A stretch of DNA of 64,000 nt from Mercenaria mercenaria (lineage: Eukaryota > Mollusca > Bivalvia > Venerida > Veneridae), in the NCBI RefSeq assembly GCF_021730395.1, contig NC_069379.1, forward strand, positions 25,642,501-25,706,500, read 5' to 3'. Position 1 is the first letter of the stretch; each line of letters begins with the position of its first letter. The translations under genes were made by a program, and so were the position numbers. A model generated the notes under the pieces. It saw only the letters and a list, made by a program, of their open reading frames with translations, was not told where the DNA came from and searched no databases. Shown piece by piece: positions 52,406 to 63,004 of the stretch.

Positions 52406-54203
52406 ACAAATTCAATGTGAAATGGAGTGATTGTTTATCTCTGCTTTCACTAAACAACTATTCTTTTTTCTGAACTGTTTGTTTCTGAATTTCCCAAATG
52501 CTGCACCACCAAACCCCACTTTGTTTTGTCCTTTTTCAACTTTTTTTTCTTCTAGCTTTCTGGCATAGCCTCCATGCAGATCTGGTATCTTTTATTTTTG
52601 TCTTTATTTAGGTTATAAGATGAAGGTATTACAAATACGAAAGATAAATAACTGTGTTATGATTAGCGTAGTACGCTTGTAGGAGTTAATTCCCTCTATT
52701 TAGCACAACAGTAGTAATATACTATGGTATTGCTTTAACCCTTGATGGACACAATAAATTCTGCCTTTGAGACCAGTGTAGATCTTGATCGGCCTGCACA
52801 CCAATGCAGTCTGATCAAGATCTGCGCTGTTTCGCCTATCGGTCAGTATCTTTTGTTAACCTTTAATCACTCGATGGTACTGTCCGAATTGAAGGACAGA
52901 CAAACTCTTTAAAGAAATTTAGCATGGCAAAGATTAGGGCTTTACACAAGTTTACATTATGCTAATTTTACAAATAACTCGGTTTATAATCACCTACTTA
53001 TAGACTATTTCACATATTATATGGCATATGCTGTAACCTACTTTTGAGAAATAAAAAAAAACAACCCTCAGCCAATCAAATGAGCAGTAGTGAGCCAAAT
53101 CGTTCTAAGCATATTTTGACCGATCAAAATAGCCAGTAGACACCAAACTTACTTCTGGACCCCCCGTTTGACCATAGCAGCCGCTCTTTGTATCAAGTGC
53201 AATTTCCTCGTACAATTTATTGTATGTAACTGTGTAAATAAAAGTCCTCAAGTTAAGTGCGTTTAGTAAGCTTACATTTTCCCATTTAACCTAAAAGGTT
53301 ACTCATAAAAAGCCACAGTGCTTATAAAGGAGTAATTAATTTGCATATTAAAGGTATACTAATACGATAAAGGAATGCGAGGCCATAAAGGTACTTTATA
53401 CATATAAGGAACAAACTGAGACAGCCCGGCCTTGTCCCCTTTCGAGGTTCCTTCTGAATATTGCTAGGCTCGTGACTTGATGTGTTTTGCATGATTACTT
53501 GATTATCAATTAATGTTAGAGAAGGAACGCGCCCTTAGATGCATACAGTGACAGACCGGATCTCGCAGCATGGGCAGTAAAATACCCTCACATTTTTTAT
53601 ATTTTCATATATGATTTGTATTTACGAATGTTTATATGTTGTGAAATGAATGATAAATTAATTGTAGAATGAAACAAATGAAATGAAATTATACATATTG
53701 TGATTGTAAACTATACTTGTGTTCTGTTTTCAAACTTCGGTAAAATGGTGAATCGGGTTTGTGTGCTCAAGTCCTAGAAGTCCGTCGTTCTGGTTTTCCT
53801 CTAACAGAACCGCGTTAGATTTAGATGGTTGGCTATTCTTTACTGTATTTAACTCCCGCGTAATCTCTTGTCACAAGAGGGTCGTCACATGGCTGGCTGG
53901 CTGGCTGGCTTGCTGGCTTACTTGCTTACTTGCTTACTTCAGGATACTCATAACCAATACGGGATATTGTAAATACCATGTTTACATTTCTGTTGAATAA
54001 TGTATTGGAGGTGCTGAACGGTTGTATTCTCCTAGCAAAATGAAAAAAGGAAACTTTTGCCACCTAAGGCTGTTTGTATTTAAGTGTATAAAGTCAAAAT
54101 TAAAGATTATTACATTTTTCACATTTTGAAGCTTTCAAACTGCTTATTGAACATAATATAGGCGTAACATTTCTTTATGACAACATTTAACGAATGAGGT
54201 TTA
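52406..54203. other. no gene recognised
   Basis: Includes a small hairpin (52778-52825) and a simple repeat of ggct/ttgctta words at 53890-53940. AT-rich elsewhere, with no supported exon. Confidence 0.45.
52778..52825. repeat. short hairpin repeat
   Basis: gtagatcttgatcggcctgca-type arm (52778-52798) pairs with the arm at 52805-52825, with two or so mismatches and a 6-nt loop. A similar gatcagcctgca / tgcaggctgatc pair lies at about 26090-26135, so this is a dispersed family. Confidence 0.6.
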
Positions 54204-54480
54204 TTTATCGTAAAATAACCCGAGTTTTGAATTCTTATGCGTAAGTATATATCACGAAGGTTGTATGCCTGAGTGATATATTGTTTCGCATAAGAACGAA
54301 ACACTCGGATTATTTTACGATAAATCACTATTGGGAACTTATTATTTCGATTCTAATACGACATACTTGTATCAACAGTGTTAGAAAAAATGGTAACTAC
54401 TTTTTACGACCGTGCTACGCACCTGGATTGGATGACGTCATTGCATGCGAGTGGTTTATTGCAGAATAACCCGAGATAGA
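54204..54480. repeat. palindromic element, copy 1
   Basis: tttatcgtaaaataacccga (54204 onward) pairs with the sequence ending at 54324. The arms are about 50 bp with scattered mismatches and a central cacgaagg...cctgagtg. The flanking tail (atgacgtcattgcatgcgag then tggtttattgcagaataac) recurs after copy 2. Confidence 0.75.
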
Positions 54481-54984
54481 TTTTGCTCTACATGTATGTA
54501 GGCTATTTGCTGGTCGTGTTTGAATTGTATATTTATAAAGCAAAGACCAATTAATATTCCTTTACACACAAGTGATTGATCGTGGAAGGAAATGCCGTTT
54601 AACTAATGCATCTATATGTCTTGAGTTCTGCAATTTCATGTTCTGTCTGAGTTCGATATTCATGAATTATTTAGCGGTTAAGGTGTCAGTAACTACCGAC
54701 TTCTCTCGAAGCTGAGTGGCTAAATATGGTGTCTGGATTCTGATAACGATAAATCATATTACATAAAAATGACTAATCATCCAGAAAAAACACACTTTTA
54801 TTCAGCCTACTTTTGTAAATTAGTACTGATTACAATTAAATACATGCAGTCCCATTTTCCAATATGACATAATAAATTAGTAAGGAAAACGTATATTAAA
54901 ATATGATTCCGACGTGTTAAAGATGCTACTGCCTGGTTCATCCCACGTCTCCCTAATATACATTTAACAAATAATCAAGGTCTT
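54481..54984. other. no gene recognised
   Basis: Spacer between two palindromic elements. No feature seen. Confidence 0.4.
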
Positions 54985-55325
54985 CGCGTTGTTTATCGTC
55001 TGATTTATCACGGTTCAGAGTTCAGATGCATAAGAATTGAATCACGAGGGCGTTAGCCCGAGTGGTTAAATACTGAAGCGTCTGAACGATGAACCATGGT
55101 AAATTAGACGATAAATCACAAGAAGGCCTTGATTGTTTTCATTCTGACATGCTCATTGATATATCTTAATAAACACTATACTGGTCTTCATTTACGCGAG
55201 GAGTAATGTAGCGGACGTCATACGGCAATTTGACGTCATAATTGACGTCATAATGCTCTCTTACCGGTCCGCGCGTCAACCGTTGTTTATCGCAGAATAT
55301 ACTGAGCTTGATTTCCTTCTTTGTT
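54985..55325. repeat. palindromic element, copy 2
   Basis: gtttatcgtctgatttatca (54990 onward) pairs with the arm ending at about 55128. The centre reads cacgagggcgttagcccgag. It is followed by a tail with repeated tgacgtca words and tgtttatcgcagaatatact, as in copy 1. The two copies are in direct orientation about 780 bp apart. Confidence 0.75.
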
Positions 55326-55840
55326 TAACTGGAAATCAGATCGAGCCGTGTTAGAATGTTGCAATAAACATCTTAGTTCATATTCACACCTTATATTCAT
55401 TTTAATTTCTGTTGAAAAAATACATTTGTCCATAATAACATTTTGGCATCTCACAACAAAAAAGGTGAAATGTGACAAGGAATAAAGGAAATTAAATGGT
55501 ATTTAGAATGCCGGCTGGTCAGTTTTTTTCGTCTTCAAAATACAAAACTTACATGGAAATACTGTTTGAGGATGGGAAAAAAACATCTAGTTGTTTTTCT
55601 CAGAAGCAAAAAAAAAAAACAAATACGGAAACCTGGATTGTTATTATGATATTGTAAGACCTGGATTGTTATTATGATATTGAAAGACAAGAACGATTTT
55701 GTTTTGAGATACCTACATTTATTTCTGTGTTAAGTTTTCCTCTGAACCTTTTCACAGGGCATATCACTACTCATATTAAAGGCATTCATTTAAGTTTTTA
55801 AATAAACCTACTTGTACACTATATGTATACTCATTTTCAG
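55326..55840. other. no gene recognised
   Basis: Contains a small direct repeat of acctggattgttattatgat at about 55631 and 55661. No exon called. Confidence 0.4.
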
Positions 55841-55977
55841 TTATCGTAAACTTTTCCAGACTGGGTCATCATTTTGAATTGGTCATCAAATATGAAGGCC
55901 AAGAACTGAAGCGAACAATGTATAAAATCAAGGACAAATTCGTTAAATTTTCTAAATTTTTTAAACTCTGTACATAA
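55841..55977 (+). CDS. orphan terminal exon candidate
   Basis: A good acceptor (tactcattttcag) precedes 55841. After two leading bases the frame codes 44 residues to TAA at 55975-55977: IVNFSRLGHHFELVIKYEGQ then ELKRTMYKIKDKFVKFSKFF then KLCT. Composition is more protein-like than neighbouring AT-rich chance frames, and an aataaa word follows near 56148. It could be the last exon of the SAM gene, but that needs a missing exon of length 1 mod 3 between 48149 and 55840, which I did not find. It may equally be spurious. Confidence 0.3.
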
Positions 55978-56213
55978 AATATCACGTTATTGACACAAAT
56001 AATTTAGTATATGTACATTTTGTATGGAAAGAAAAAAGTGTTTATTTGACGCCAACATTAAATTATAGTCTTAACTATTTTTTTATTTAACGATCAAAAT
56101 TGAAACGACACGTCTGTATGACTTTTCACTGGATTTAACGTTATTTTAAATAAAAATTCAGGAACTGCATTTTTATTGTTCGCGGGCAGGTCGTTTTGGC
56201 TGTGAAAAGATCG

Positions 56214-56337
56214 AAATTAGCTCTTTCAATAAGGGCAATGAAAACGACAAATAATATATATGAATTTTAATGCCAAATATAATCACACGTGTATCAATTT
56301 AATTATCAAATATATAAATATATACTGAAAACCGCCA
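56214..56337 (-). repeat. split direct repeat B2 of the Ngaro-type element
   Basis: Matches 57070-57191 almost base for base, apart from a 2-4 nt length difference. Marks the 3' end of the element. Confidence 0.85.
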
Positions 56338-56394
56338 TACGGCAGGTTAACTTTTAACAACATTAGCAATACATTATATCAACATCACGACAAT

Positions 56395-56574
56395 TCAACA
56401 CGGTTCATCTCTGAAACAGAGTTCATGACACTACACAACTCGTCATCTCTGCGCCTAACAGAGTTCATGAACACCTCATTTTATCACAAGTTCATGTATT
56501 AATAAACCTTAACACCATCATTAGCACATGAATAAACAAAGTTCATCTCTGATACAGAGTTCAAGATTGTATGA

Positions 56575-56600
<26 letters not shown>
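56395..56600. repeat. short tandem words and (CA)n between B2 and A2
   Basis: Three to four diverged copies of ggttcatctctgaaacagag then ttcatga, followed by a CA run at about 56574-56602. Confidence 0.7.
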
Positions 56601-56605
<5 letters not shown>

Positions 56606-56743
56606 CACATGTAATCCAAGAATGAATTTAATTAAAAACAAAATTGTATAAATATTTATGTAAACATAAGGTAATTAATAACTGAAACGAAGGAAAAAAC
56701 ATGACATAATTATTTGGCTGTAAGTTAGCGGAGGGTGGGAGGG

Positions 56744-57069
56744 TTTTTCGAAAAAGAACGTGTGATCAGTTCGAAGACAAAAACAACAGTGAAGAAAAGA
56801 GTTAACTCTAAACAAAGGACTGGCCTCAAACTACGTCAGAAACCGCGGGGAAATACAGTCTAATGCGCCAAGAATAAACCAATCAAAAAGTACGTAACAA
56901 AATGTAATTCGGAACTATGACCAATGAAATTTAATAACTCAAAAAATATGGACTGGTTTATTCTAATTATTCTCAAGAAAGGTAATTATAGACAAGAGTA
57001 AGTAAACATGGGTAGCAAGAGTTATCACTCGCTAATTAAATATTTTAAAGCTAAACCTTAAAATAAACC
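56744..57069 (-). repeat. split direct repeat A2 of the Ngaro-type element
   Basis: Shares both ends with 62891-63004 (tttttcgaaaaagaacgtgt ... tttaaagctaaaccttaaaa). It is adjacent to B1, forming the B1-A2-B2 block. Confidence 0.82.
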
Positions 57070-57191
57070 AATTAGCTCTTTCAATAAGGGAAATGAAAAC
57101 GACAAATAATATATATGAATTTTAATGCCAAATATAATCAATGTGTATCAATTTAATTATCAAATATATAAATATATACTGAAAACCGCCA
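57070..57191 (-). repeat. split direct repeat B1 of the Ngaro-type element
   Basis: Same sequence as B2. It abuts A2 directly, as expected for this element class. Confidence 0.85.
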
Positions 57192-57888
57192 AATTACAGC
57201 AACAAGCAAAACATAGGCAAATAAACATAAGGCAAACGACACAAATAAACACGGCAATAAAGGCAAAAATTGTAAGGCAAGCAAGCAAGACAAAGCAAAC
57301 TAAGCCAAGGCAAATATGGTAAGGCAAACAATAGTACCAGAACAAAAGAAATGCATGTCATAAGCAAAAAGGTGGTTAAGATTTAATATAAGAATACATG
57401 AAATTCATAAATAGTAGTGAATGATGAATGTAGCTTGTATAACTGAAATGATAAGGTTATGCCTGGAGACACCAATATGTCTCTAGAAAAAGACATTCAA
57501 ATAGTTTCAAAAAAAAAAAAAAAACATAATTTTTTAATCTCATGTATCCTTAGTAAATACAAATTGCAAATAAGCTGTAAGGAGCAAAACGCAGTAAAAA
57601 CAAATGGCAACAGTTCAACATAATAGCCTACCTCTTATACAGTAAATTCTCTTGTACACACTGTTCAACTTCATAGAATCCCTGGATTAAATTAATGTAA
57701 AATTATTTTATTGCTAGATAAACAAGGCTATTGATAAAATTTGACAACAAATAGTGACACTAAACTAAGGGAGCTAACAATGATATAATAACAATGACTT
57801 TCTCTTTCGCGATTGTCTACCTTAGTAACTAATGAAAATGTAGGTAATCTGATTTTTACCTTTTTTGTTCATCAATCATTTAAGTGTG

Positions 57889-58461
57889 TTAAGGCAAGTG
57901 CGCAATTACGTTTTTCAAATAATGACCTAAACGAGCTGAACCTTCAAAATTCAAATGAAGTCCCCCGTCCAGTGTTGCAAAGAGATTCCTTTTAACCACA
58001 CCTTTAGTAAAAAAAAATGGTCTGTATGACTTAATAAATTTGAAATTTAGTTCCTTGGCATATACATCGGCAAGCGATTTATTATATTCTTTAATCCTCT
58101 CAGAAGTTATTTCCATATCTACTGGACGGGGCAAAATGGAGGACACAATAATATATACCTTTTTAGATTTTTTACGAACAATGGCCAATAAATTAGTTAG
58201 GGCTGATTGCATATCTCTTACTGACCAATTGTTGCTAATATTATTTGTACCTACATGCAGTATCAAATAATCAACATTAGTTAAAGAAATGACTTTTTGA
58301 TCAAAAAGATGTTGCAATTTACCTATAGTTGCCCCCCTAAAAGACAAATTAGAAACACCCTCAATATGTGGTAAATGCTTCACTATGGAATCCCCAACAA
58401 TGAGAACTTTACGGATTTTGTGACAGTCTGCAAAGAAAAAAAAAGTATTAGAAACATGCAA
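57889..58461 (-). CDS. SGNH-hydrolase-like region of the Ngaro-type element
   Basis: About 190 residues with an N-terminal VLIVGDSIVKHLP (SGNH block I GDS), a central LHVGTNN (block III-like) and a late DGGLHLN (block V-like D..H). SGNH/GDSL-type esterase domains are known as accessory domains in some DIRS/Ngaro and LINE elements, and their role is unclear. It lies 3' of the recombinase, just before the B1-A2-B2 repeats. Fossil element part. Confidence 0.78.
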   Translation of the reverse strand: MHVSNTFFFFADCHKIRKVLIVGDSIVKHLPHIEGVSNLSFRGATIGKLQHLFDQKVISLTNVDYLILHVGTNNISNNWSVRDMQSALTNLLAIVRKKSKKVYIIVSSILPRPVDMEITSERIKEYNKSLADVYAKELNFKFIKSYRPFFFTKGVVKRNLFATLDGGLHLNFEGSARLGHYLKNVIAHLP

Positions 58462-58808
58462 AAGTAATCATAACATTAAAATAAATAATTATAAAGACAA
58501 TATGAGTAAAACAAGTAAATAGTACTGGCAATACTTTCGAACTGAGTTTGAATCTCAGTTTACTGTCAAGTATACACTGAACATGCCTAAATAACTATTC
58601 AGACTATCAGAGGAAATAATCTAAAACTATATATACACTTTCATAATCTAATTTATACTTAGACAAAAAACATAACACAAATGGGTATACAATCTGAAAA
58701 GTCTCAAAACATGATAAACTGAACCACGTGATCCTACCCAGTGATGTCAAAACTGCCACTGTAAGTAGGATCGTCTCCCCTTCTTAAGGTCGAAGACAAA
58801 CACACGTA

Positions 58809-59234
58809 TCATGAAAATAAGACTAAACATTTTGAAAACACATCTGCTTCAAAAATGCCTCTCTGTAAGTTGCTAGATATAAACTTAGACACTCTAACCT
58901 TGTCTGACAAAGTAAATTCTAGGTGCTTTTTGTAACAATCAGATTTCCAGTCCCCCAAATTTTGAATAATGTCAGGTGGTAAATTCAAACGAAAGGCTAA
59001 CGTTGTAAAACCACGACGAAAACTATGAGTCGAGTACTTGGAAGGATCCAGGCCTATCTGTGAAATTGCCAAACGTAACTGTTTCAAGAACATACGATAT
59101 GAAACAAATTTGCCAGATTTCAAAACAAACAGTGGCGAGGAATGAGACCTAGGAATCAAGGAAATCATGTTATTATAGGCTGTAACTGGACACAATGGTG
59201 AGTGAGGAATAGGTGCCAGAGGAAATTGAAGCAC
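58809..59234 (-). CDS. tyrosine recombinase region of the Ngaro-type element
   Basis: Contains STHSFRRGFTTLAFRLNLPP then DIIQNLGDWKS. The HxxR box followed by a GDW motif is typical of the catalytic C-terminus of DIRS/Ngaro recombinases. This enzyme replaces the DDE integrase of LTR elements. Fossil element part. Confidence 0.85.
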   Translation of the reverse strand: MLQFPLAPIPHSPLCPVTAYNNMISLIPRSHSSPLFVLKSGKFVSYRMFLKQLRLAISQIGLDPSKYSTHSFRRGFTTLAFRLNLPPDIIQNLGDWKSDCYKKHLEFTLSDKVRVSKFISSNLQRGIFEADVFSKCLVLFS

Positions 59235-59519
59235 TCTTTCACCTTGCTGAATGGTCTTGGACCACTTTATGGTTACTAACAGTCCTAATTTTTAATTGAG
59301 TCGACAGATTTAAATGTTCTACTCAAAAATTGAGCATATAATTGTAATGTTAATGTATCAACTGGTATAGCACATAATTTAAAATAAGTACAAAACAATA
59401 AAAAGGATTTCCATTGTATATTTAAATTTTTTCTGGATCCTTCTGCATAAGCATTCCGGTTTGAGTAAGCAAGTTCATCTTTTAATTCTTTAATCTGGGT
59501 CTCTAAAATTTAAATTTGA

Positions 59520-60159
59520 TTACCAGTTATTTAAAAACTGGAAATCTGAGTACTGAACAACATGTTCCCGTAACCTAAAATCTTTGACCGTAGAGTGAAA
59601 GATTTGTTTATACTTGTCATCCTTATGCCATCTTGATAAACAATCTGAAATACGGTTCTCCTCTGAACAAATATGTTGAGCACGAATTTCAAACTCGTTA
59701 ACTGCTGGATTTACCAGTGTTGAGTGTAATGCACACTGACTTATTGTCACATAGGACCACTATTCGATGATGTTTAAACTTTTCACCCCATAGATGTAGA
59801 CAAACTACCAAGGCTAACATCTCCAGAGCACCTATGTGTAATTTTTTGTCCAAGATACTGCTTGGAAATTGAGTATGGAAAAATTTTCCATTCCAGAAAC
59901 CCCCGCAGCCATCTAAACATGCATCAGAGGAGAAAATTTGATCAGGCTCTGACCACTCACCTAATGACAACATGGAAACTCCATTGTACAGTGGTAGGAA
60001 AGTATCCCACCAAAGTAAATCTTTCCTTACCTCAGTTGGAATTAACACCTGCCTTGACCTTTCCATACTGTACAATTGTTTCAACCAATTAAGTAACCTG
60101 GATACAAATACCCTACTTGGTTTGACGCAAGCACCAATGAAATTGAGTTTACCAAGCAA
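59520..60159 (-). CDS. RNase H region of the Ngaro-type element
   Basis: SDACLDGCGGFWNGKFF (first catalytic Asp motif), a conserved ALEMLALVVCLHLWGEK motif and VVLCDNKSVCITLNTGKS (second Asp) identify the RNase H domain that follows reverse transcriptase in these elements. Fossil element part. Confidence 0.82.
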
Positions 60160-60355
60160 TTGCTGAACTTCCTTTTAATTGGCTGAATCTTTACTTAACC
60201 AAGACTTAATTAGGCCTGTAATTTCATGTAGTCTCTGTGGGGTTATTTCCATTGTCATTGTGATAGAGTTGAATAAAACACCAAGAAATGACATAATCTG
60301 ACAAGGGGGCAAACAGATTCCTTTATACCTGCTCTCTCTAATACTCGACCTAATG

Positions 60356-61081
60356 TCACGAAGCAAATTCTGCATGCTGTGGCTTTTCAACACCAGCAAA
60401 GTCATCCAAATACTTTAAAACAGATAAGGATAATGATAAAAGAATAAAAGCAATAGCATTGGTGACTCGTTGGCAAATTTGAGCTGCGCTTCTCAAACCC
60501 ATGGACAACACTACATCACAGAAAACATGTTTCTTCCAGACATATGAAACTAGATTGTAACTGCCAGGACAAATATAAATCTGTCTATAGGCTCTGGATA
60601 AATCCTTCTTAAACATAAGGCAATTTTGACCTTTGGCAACAATTAAACGTGCAAAATCATCCACTTTTGGAAAAATTAACGCTACTTGTTCACCTAAGTA
60701 AACATCTTTATCAATGAAACTGTTTACAGCACACCGAGTTGCACTACTTAAGTCTAAAATAACCCGTCTGTCTGAAATATCCTTCTTTGGAACGGTATTT
60801 AGTGGAGAAATCAGTAAATTGCTAGAAAATGGATTGGATTTAAATGGACCAATAATAGCATCTTCATTCATCTCCTTAATCAAATACTCTGACATTTGCT
60901 TTGGAAATTCATTGGCACCTTCATAATTTTTATATTGCCACACTGGTTTGGGAGGAGGAAACAATTTATCATCTCCTGTGAAACCTATTGGAAATCCAAA
61001 TTCAATCAAATCGCAAACCAATAAATCTTTATAACCAAAATTCTCAAGATTTCGTCTCAAATAATCTGTCAATTTTATCAT
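60356..61081 (-). CDS. reverse transcriptase region of the Ngaro-type element
   Basis: Motifs in order: NPFSSNLLISPLNTVPKKD, RRVILDLSS, KKDLSRAYRQIYICPGSYNL, MGLRSAAQICQRVTNAI and the catalytic KYLDDFAGV. The YLDD box and the LRSA segment are typical of DIRS/Ngaro reverse transcriptases. Fossil element part. Confidence 0.87.
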   Translation of the reverse strand: MIKLTDYLRRNLENFGYKDLLVCDLIEFGFPIGFTGDDKLFPPPKPVWQYKNYEGANEFPKQMSEYLIKEMNEDAIIGPFKSNPFSSNLLISPLNTVPKKDISDRRVILDLSSATRCAVNSFIDKDVYLGEQVALIFPKVDDFARLIVAKGQNCLMFKKDLSRAYRQIYICPGSYNLVSYVWKKHVFCDVVLSMGLRSAAQICQRVTNAIAFILLSLSLSVLKYLDDFAGVEKPQHAEFAS

Positions 61082-61374
61082 TCACTTTAAAACGACACCC
61101 TTCAAAATTATGCTTGCCTGATTGTTTTACTAATTGATGCATTCTAATTCTATCATTAACTTTAAAAAAACTGGGACTTTTCTTGACCTGGATGCATAAT
61201 TTGCAAGTATTTGTATGTGAAGTAAATGGAACACTTTTTGTAACTATCAAATTTATTAACAGAAATGACCTCGTGGTTGCAAAATTTATCAATTTTCTTT
61301 GTTTGGGTATAACAAAAATCTGGCAAGAAAATGTCTTCTATTTTATTTTCAAAAGACAATATTGGGTTAACCAG

Positions 61375-61881
61375 TCAAGCCGACATGTGAACACATTCAC
61401 TAGAACTTTCTGGATGCTGCAGTTTTTTGCGGTCTTTTTGCCAGCAAGTAGCACAAATATGTTGTGCTAGTCTCATCTGGCCCTTGACAACTACCATATG
61501 ACCTGATTTATGTTGACATTTGTTTCTTTGATATAGAAAGCAGAACCAAACTGGTGATTCATCTTTGCCCTCATCTGTTTTTGTATCATATTTGGATTTA
61601 TACTGTGGTTTACTTTTGAATCCACCAGCGTTACCCTTGAAAGTTGACCCAGACTTATGTAAAATTGCCACTTCTAAATAATGAAAATCGTTTGACCATG
61701 ATTTTTCACCCAATTCTATCTCTCTGAGCACTGCGGCATAATAAGATTTTAGAATGGAAAAGCTGTATGAGGAACTCAGATACATTAAACGCTTCAATAA
61801 TTTTAACCTACAATTTCTTTCCTTGGACTTAATATTTTTATCTGATATTATTTCAAGTTCCCCGGCTACAAAAAGATTCAA
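61375..61881 (-). CDS. cysteine/histidine-rich region of the Ngaro-type element
   Basis: Ends in a cluster (WFCFLYQRNKCQHKSGHMV then HICATCWQKDRKK) resembling a zinc-binding finger found between gag and reverse transcriptase in such elements. The N-terminal part is Lys-rich. Fossil element part. Confidence 0.6.
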   Translation of the reverse strand: MNLFVAGELEIISDKNIKSKERNCRLKLLKRLMYLSSSYSFSILKSYYAAVLREIELGEKSWSNDFHYLEVAILHKSGSTFKGNAGGFKSKPQYKSKYDTKTDEGKDESPVWFCFLYQRNKCQHKSGHMVVVKGQMRLAQHICATCWQKDRKKLQHPESSSECVHMSA

Positions 61882-61958
61882 ATTTATATCTTGAAAAGAA
61901 ATATGCTTACTAACAAACTCATACCGAAGTTGGGAGTGTGGATATTTTTGTGCGAATT

Positions 61959-62693
61959 TTACTTTGTCAGAACTTTTGGCTTTAATACCTGACTTTTTAC
62001 TTTTTGATTTCTTTTTAGATTTCTTGTGTTTCTTTTTGTCTCTATTTCAGAATCTGAACTACTTTCGGTATCACTGCTGTCACTGGAACTGGTGGTACTA
62101 GAGTCTGTTTCTGACTCCGAGTCACTGTCCGAATCTGACACATCCAAATCAGGGTCTGTTAGACCTAGTTGTTTCATCTGCTTGTTTGCCTTCTTTGAAA
62201 GCTTACTGTTTTTTCTTAGAGTGTTTATTGTGTCCTGGCCTTCTGACTTGTTATGAGTCGGCAATTTTGGCCGTTTTGGTGTTGGAACTGGGGGTGGGGT
62301 AGGTTCAATATCAAAATGATAAACAGCATTACCTTCCTCTTTCAGCTGCTTCACTTCTATTTGTTTACGTCGCAACTGCGCCCGTAACTCTACTTTCTTT
62401 CTTGTCTTCAAAATCGACTGTTTTTCCGCCTCGGCTGCCTCGATCGCCTGCTCTATGAGACGCATTTCCTCGTCTTCTTCCTTGCTCGTAGCGAGATCGC
62501 CATTTTCATGACTTTCTTTAGTATGACTCATCTGTGTATCTTCCGGTTCTAAGGAGGCCCCGCCAGAGGTGTTCGTTGTTATAACTGGTTCCTGCTTTAG
62601 ACTTTTATCGAACCCTTCAACGTCTAGATCGATTCCTTCGTGCATTTTTTTGTAATCTTGTCTTTTTGTATTTCTTTTGTTGGTCGTGGCCAT
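61959..62693 (-). CDS. gag-like ORF1 region of the Ngaro-type element
   Basis: About 244 residues, highly charged. It has a Glu/Lys-rich helical or coiled-coil-like segment near the middle, then a Pro-rich stretch, then a long Ser/Asp/Glu run (SDSDSDSESETDSSTTSSSD) and a basic end. No catalytic motif. Its position as the first ORF after A1 suits a nucleic-acid-binding structural protein. Fossil element part. Confidence 0.7.
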   Translation of the reverse strand: MATTNKRNTKRQDYKKMHEGIDLDVEGFDKSLKQEPVITTNTSGGASLEPEDTQMSHTKESHENGDLATSKEEDEEMRLIEQAIEAAEAEKQSILKTRKKVELRAQLRRKQIEVKQLKEEGNAVYHFDIEPTPPPVPTPKRPKLPTHNKSEGQDTINTLRKNSKLSKKANKQMKQLGLTDPDLDVSDSDSDSESETDSSTTSSSDSSDTESSSDSEIETKRNTRNLKRNQKVKSQVLKPKVLTK

Positions 62694-62890
62694 ACTCAGT
62701 AACTATCACTTCACAAATCAAGTCCACAAATTTCAAAAATGAAGTCAAAACGTATTATTCATACGCCACTTATAGTGCTTAGTCCACTCCTTTCCACTTT
62801 TACATAATTTCAGTGCTGTATATTTTATCTCAGTATAATCTAATTTTTTAACATGTAGGGATACTGTTGAATCCCAAAAACTACTACGGA

Positions 62891-63004
62891 TTTTTCGAAA
62901 AAGAACGTGTGACAAAAACAACAGTGACAAGAGTAAGTAAACATGGGTAGCAAGAGTTATCACTCGCTAATTAAATATTTTAAAGCTAAACCTTAAAATA
63001 AACC
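62891..63004 (-). repeat. split direct repeat A1 of the Ngaro-type element
   Basis: Marks the 5' end of the minus-strand element. Matches both ends of A2 (56744-57069) but is shorter. Confidence 0.82.

Larger units (their letters stand above)
56214..63004 (-). mobile_element. Ngaro-type tyrosine-recombinase retrotransposon (fossil)
   Basis: A DIRS-order element on the minus strand, about 6.8 kb. Read 5' to 3' it has repeat A1 (63004-62891), a gag-like region, a cysteine/histidine-rich region, reverse transcriptase, RNase H, tyrosine recombinase and an SGNH-hydrolase-like region. The split direct repeats B1 (57191-57070), A2 (57069-56744) and B2 (56337-56214) follow. The A1-ORFs-B1-A2-B2 layout is diagnostic of Ngaro-like elements, which integrate by recombinase without LTRs or target duplication. 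All major parts are present, but the coding region is broken in roughly half a dozen places and the A1 copy is shorter than A2. The B copies remain about 95% alike by eye, so the insertion looks only moderately old. Confidence 0.88.

Noticed and set aside
57125-57345. Open frames on both strands at about 57125-57345
   Set aside because: They come from repeat B1 of the Ngaro-type element and an adjacent aaggcaa-rich simple stretch.
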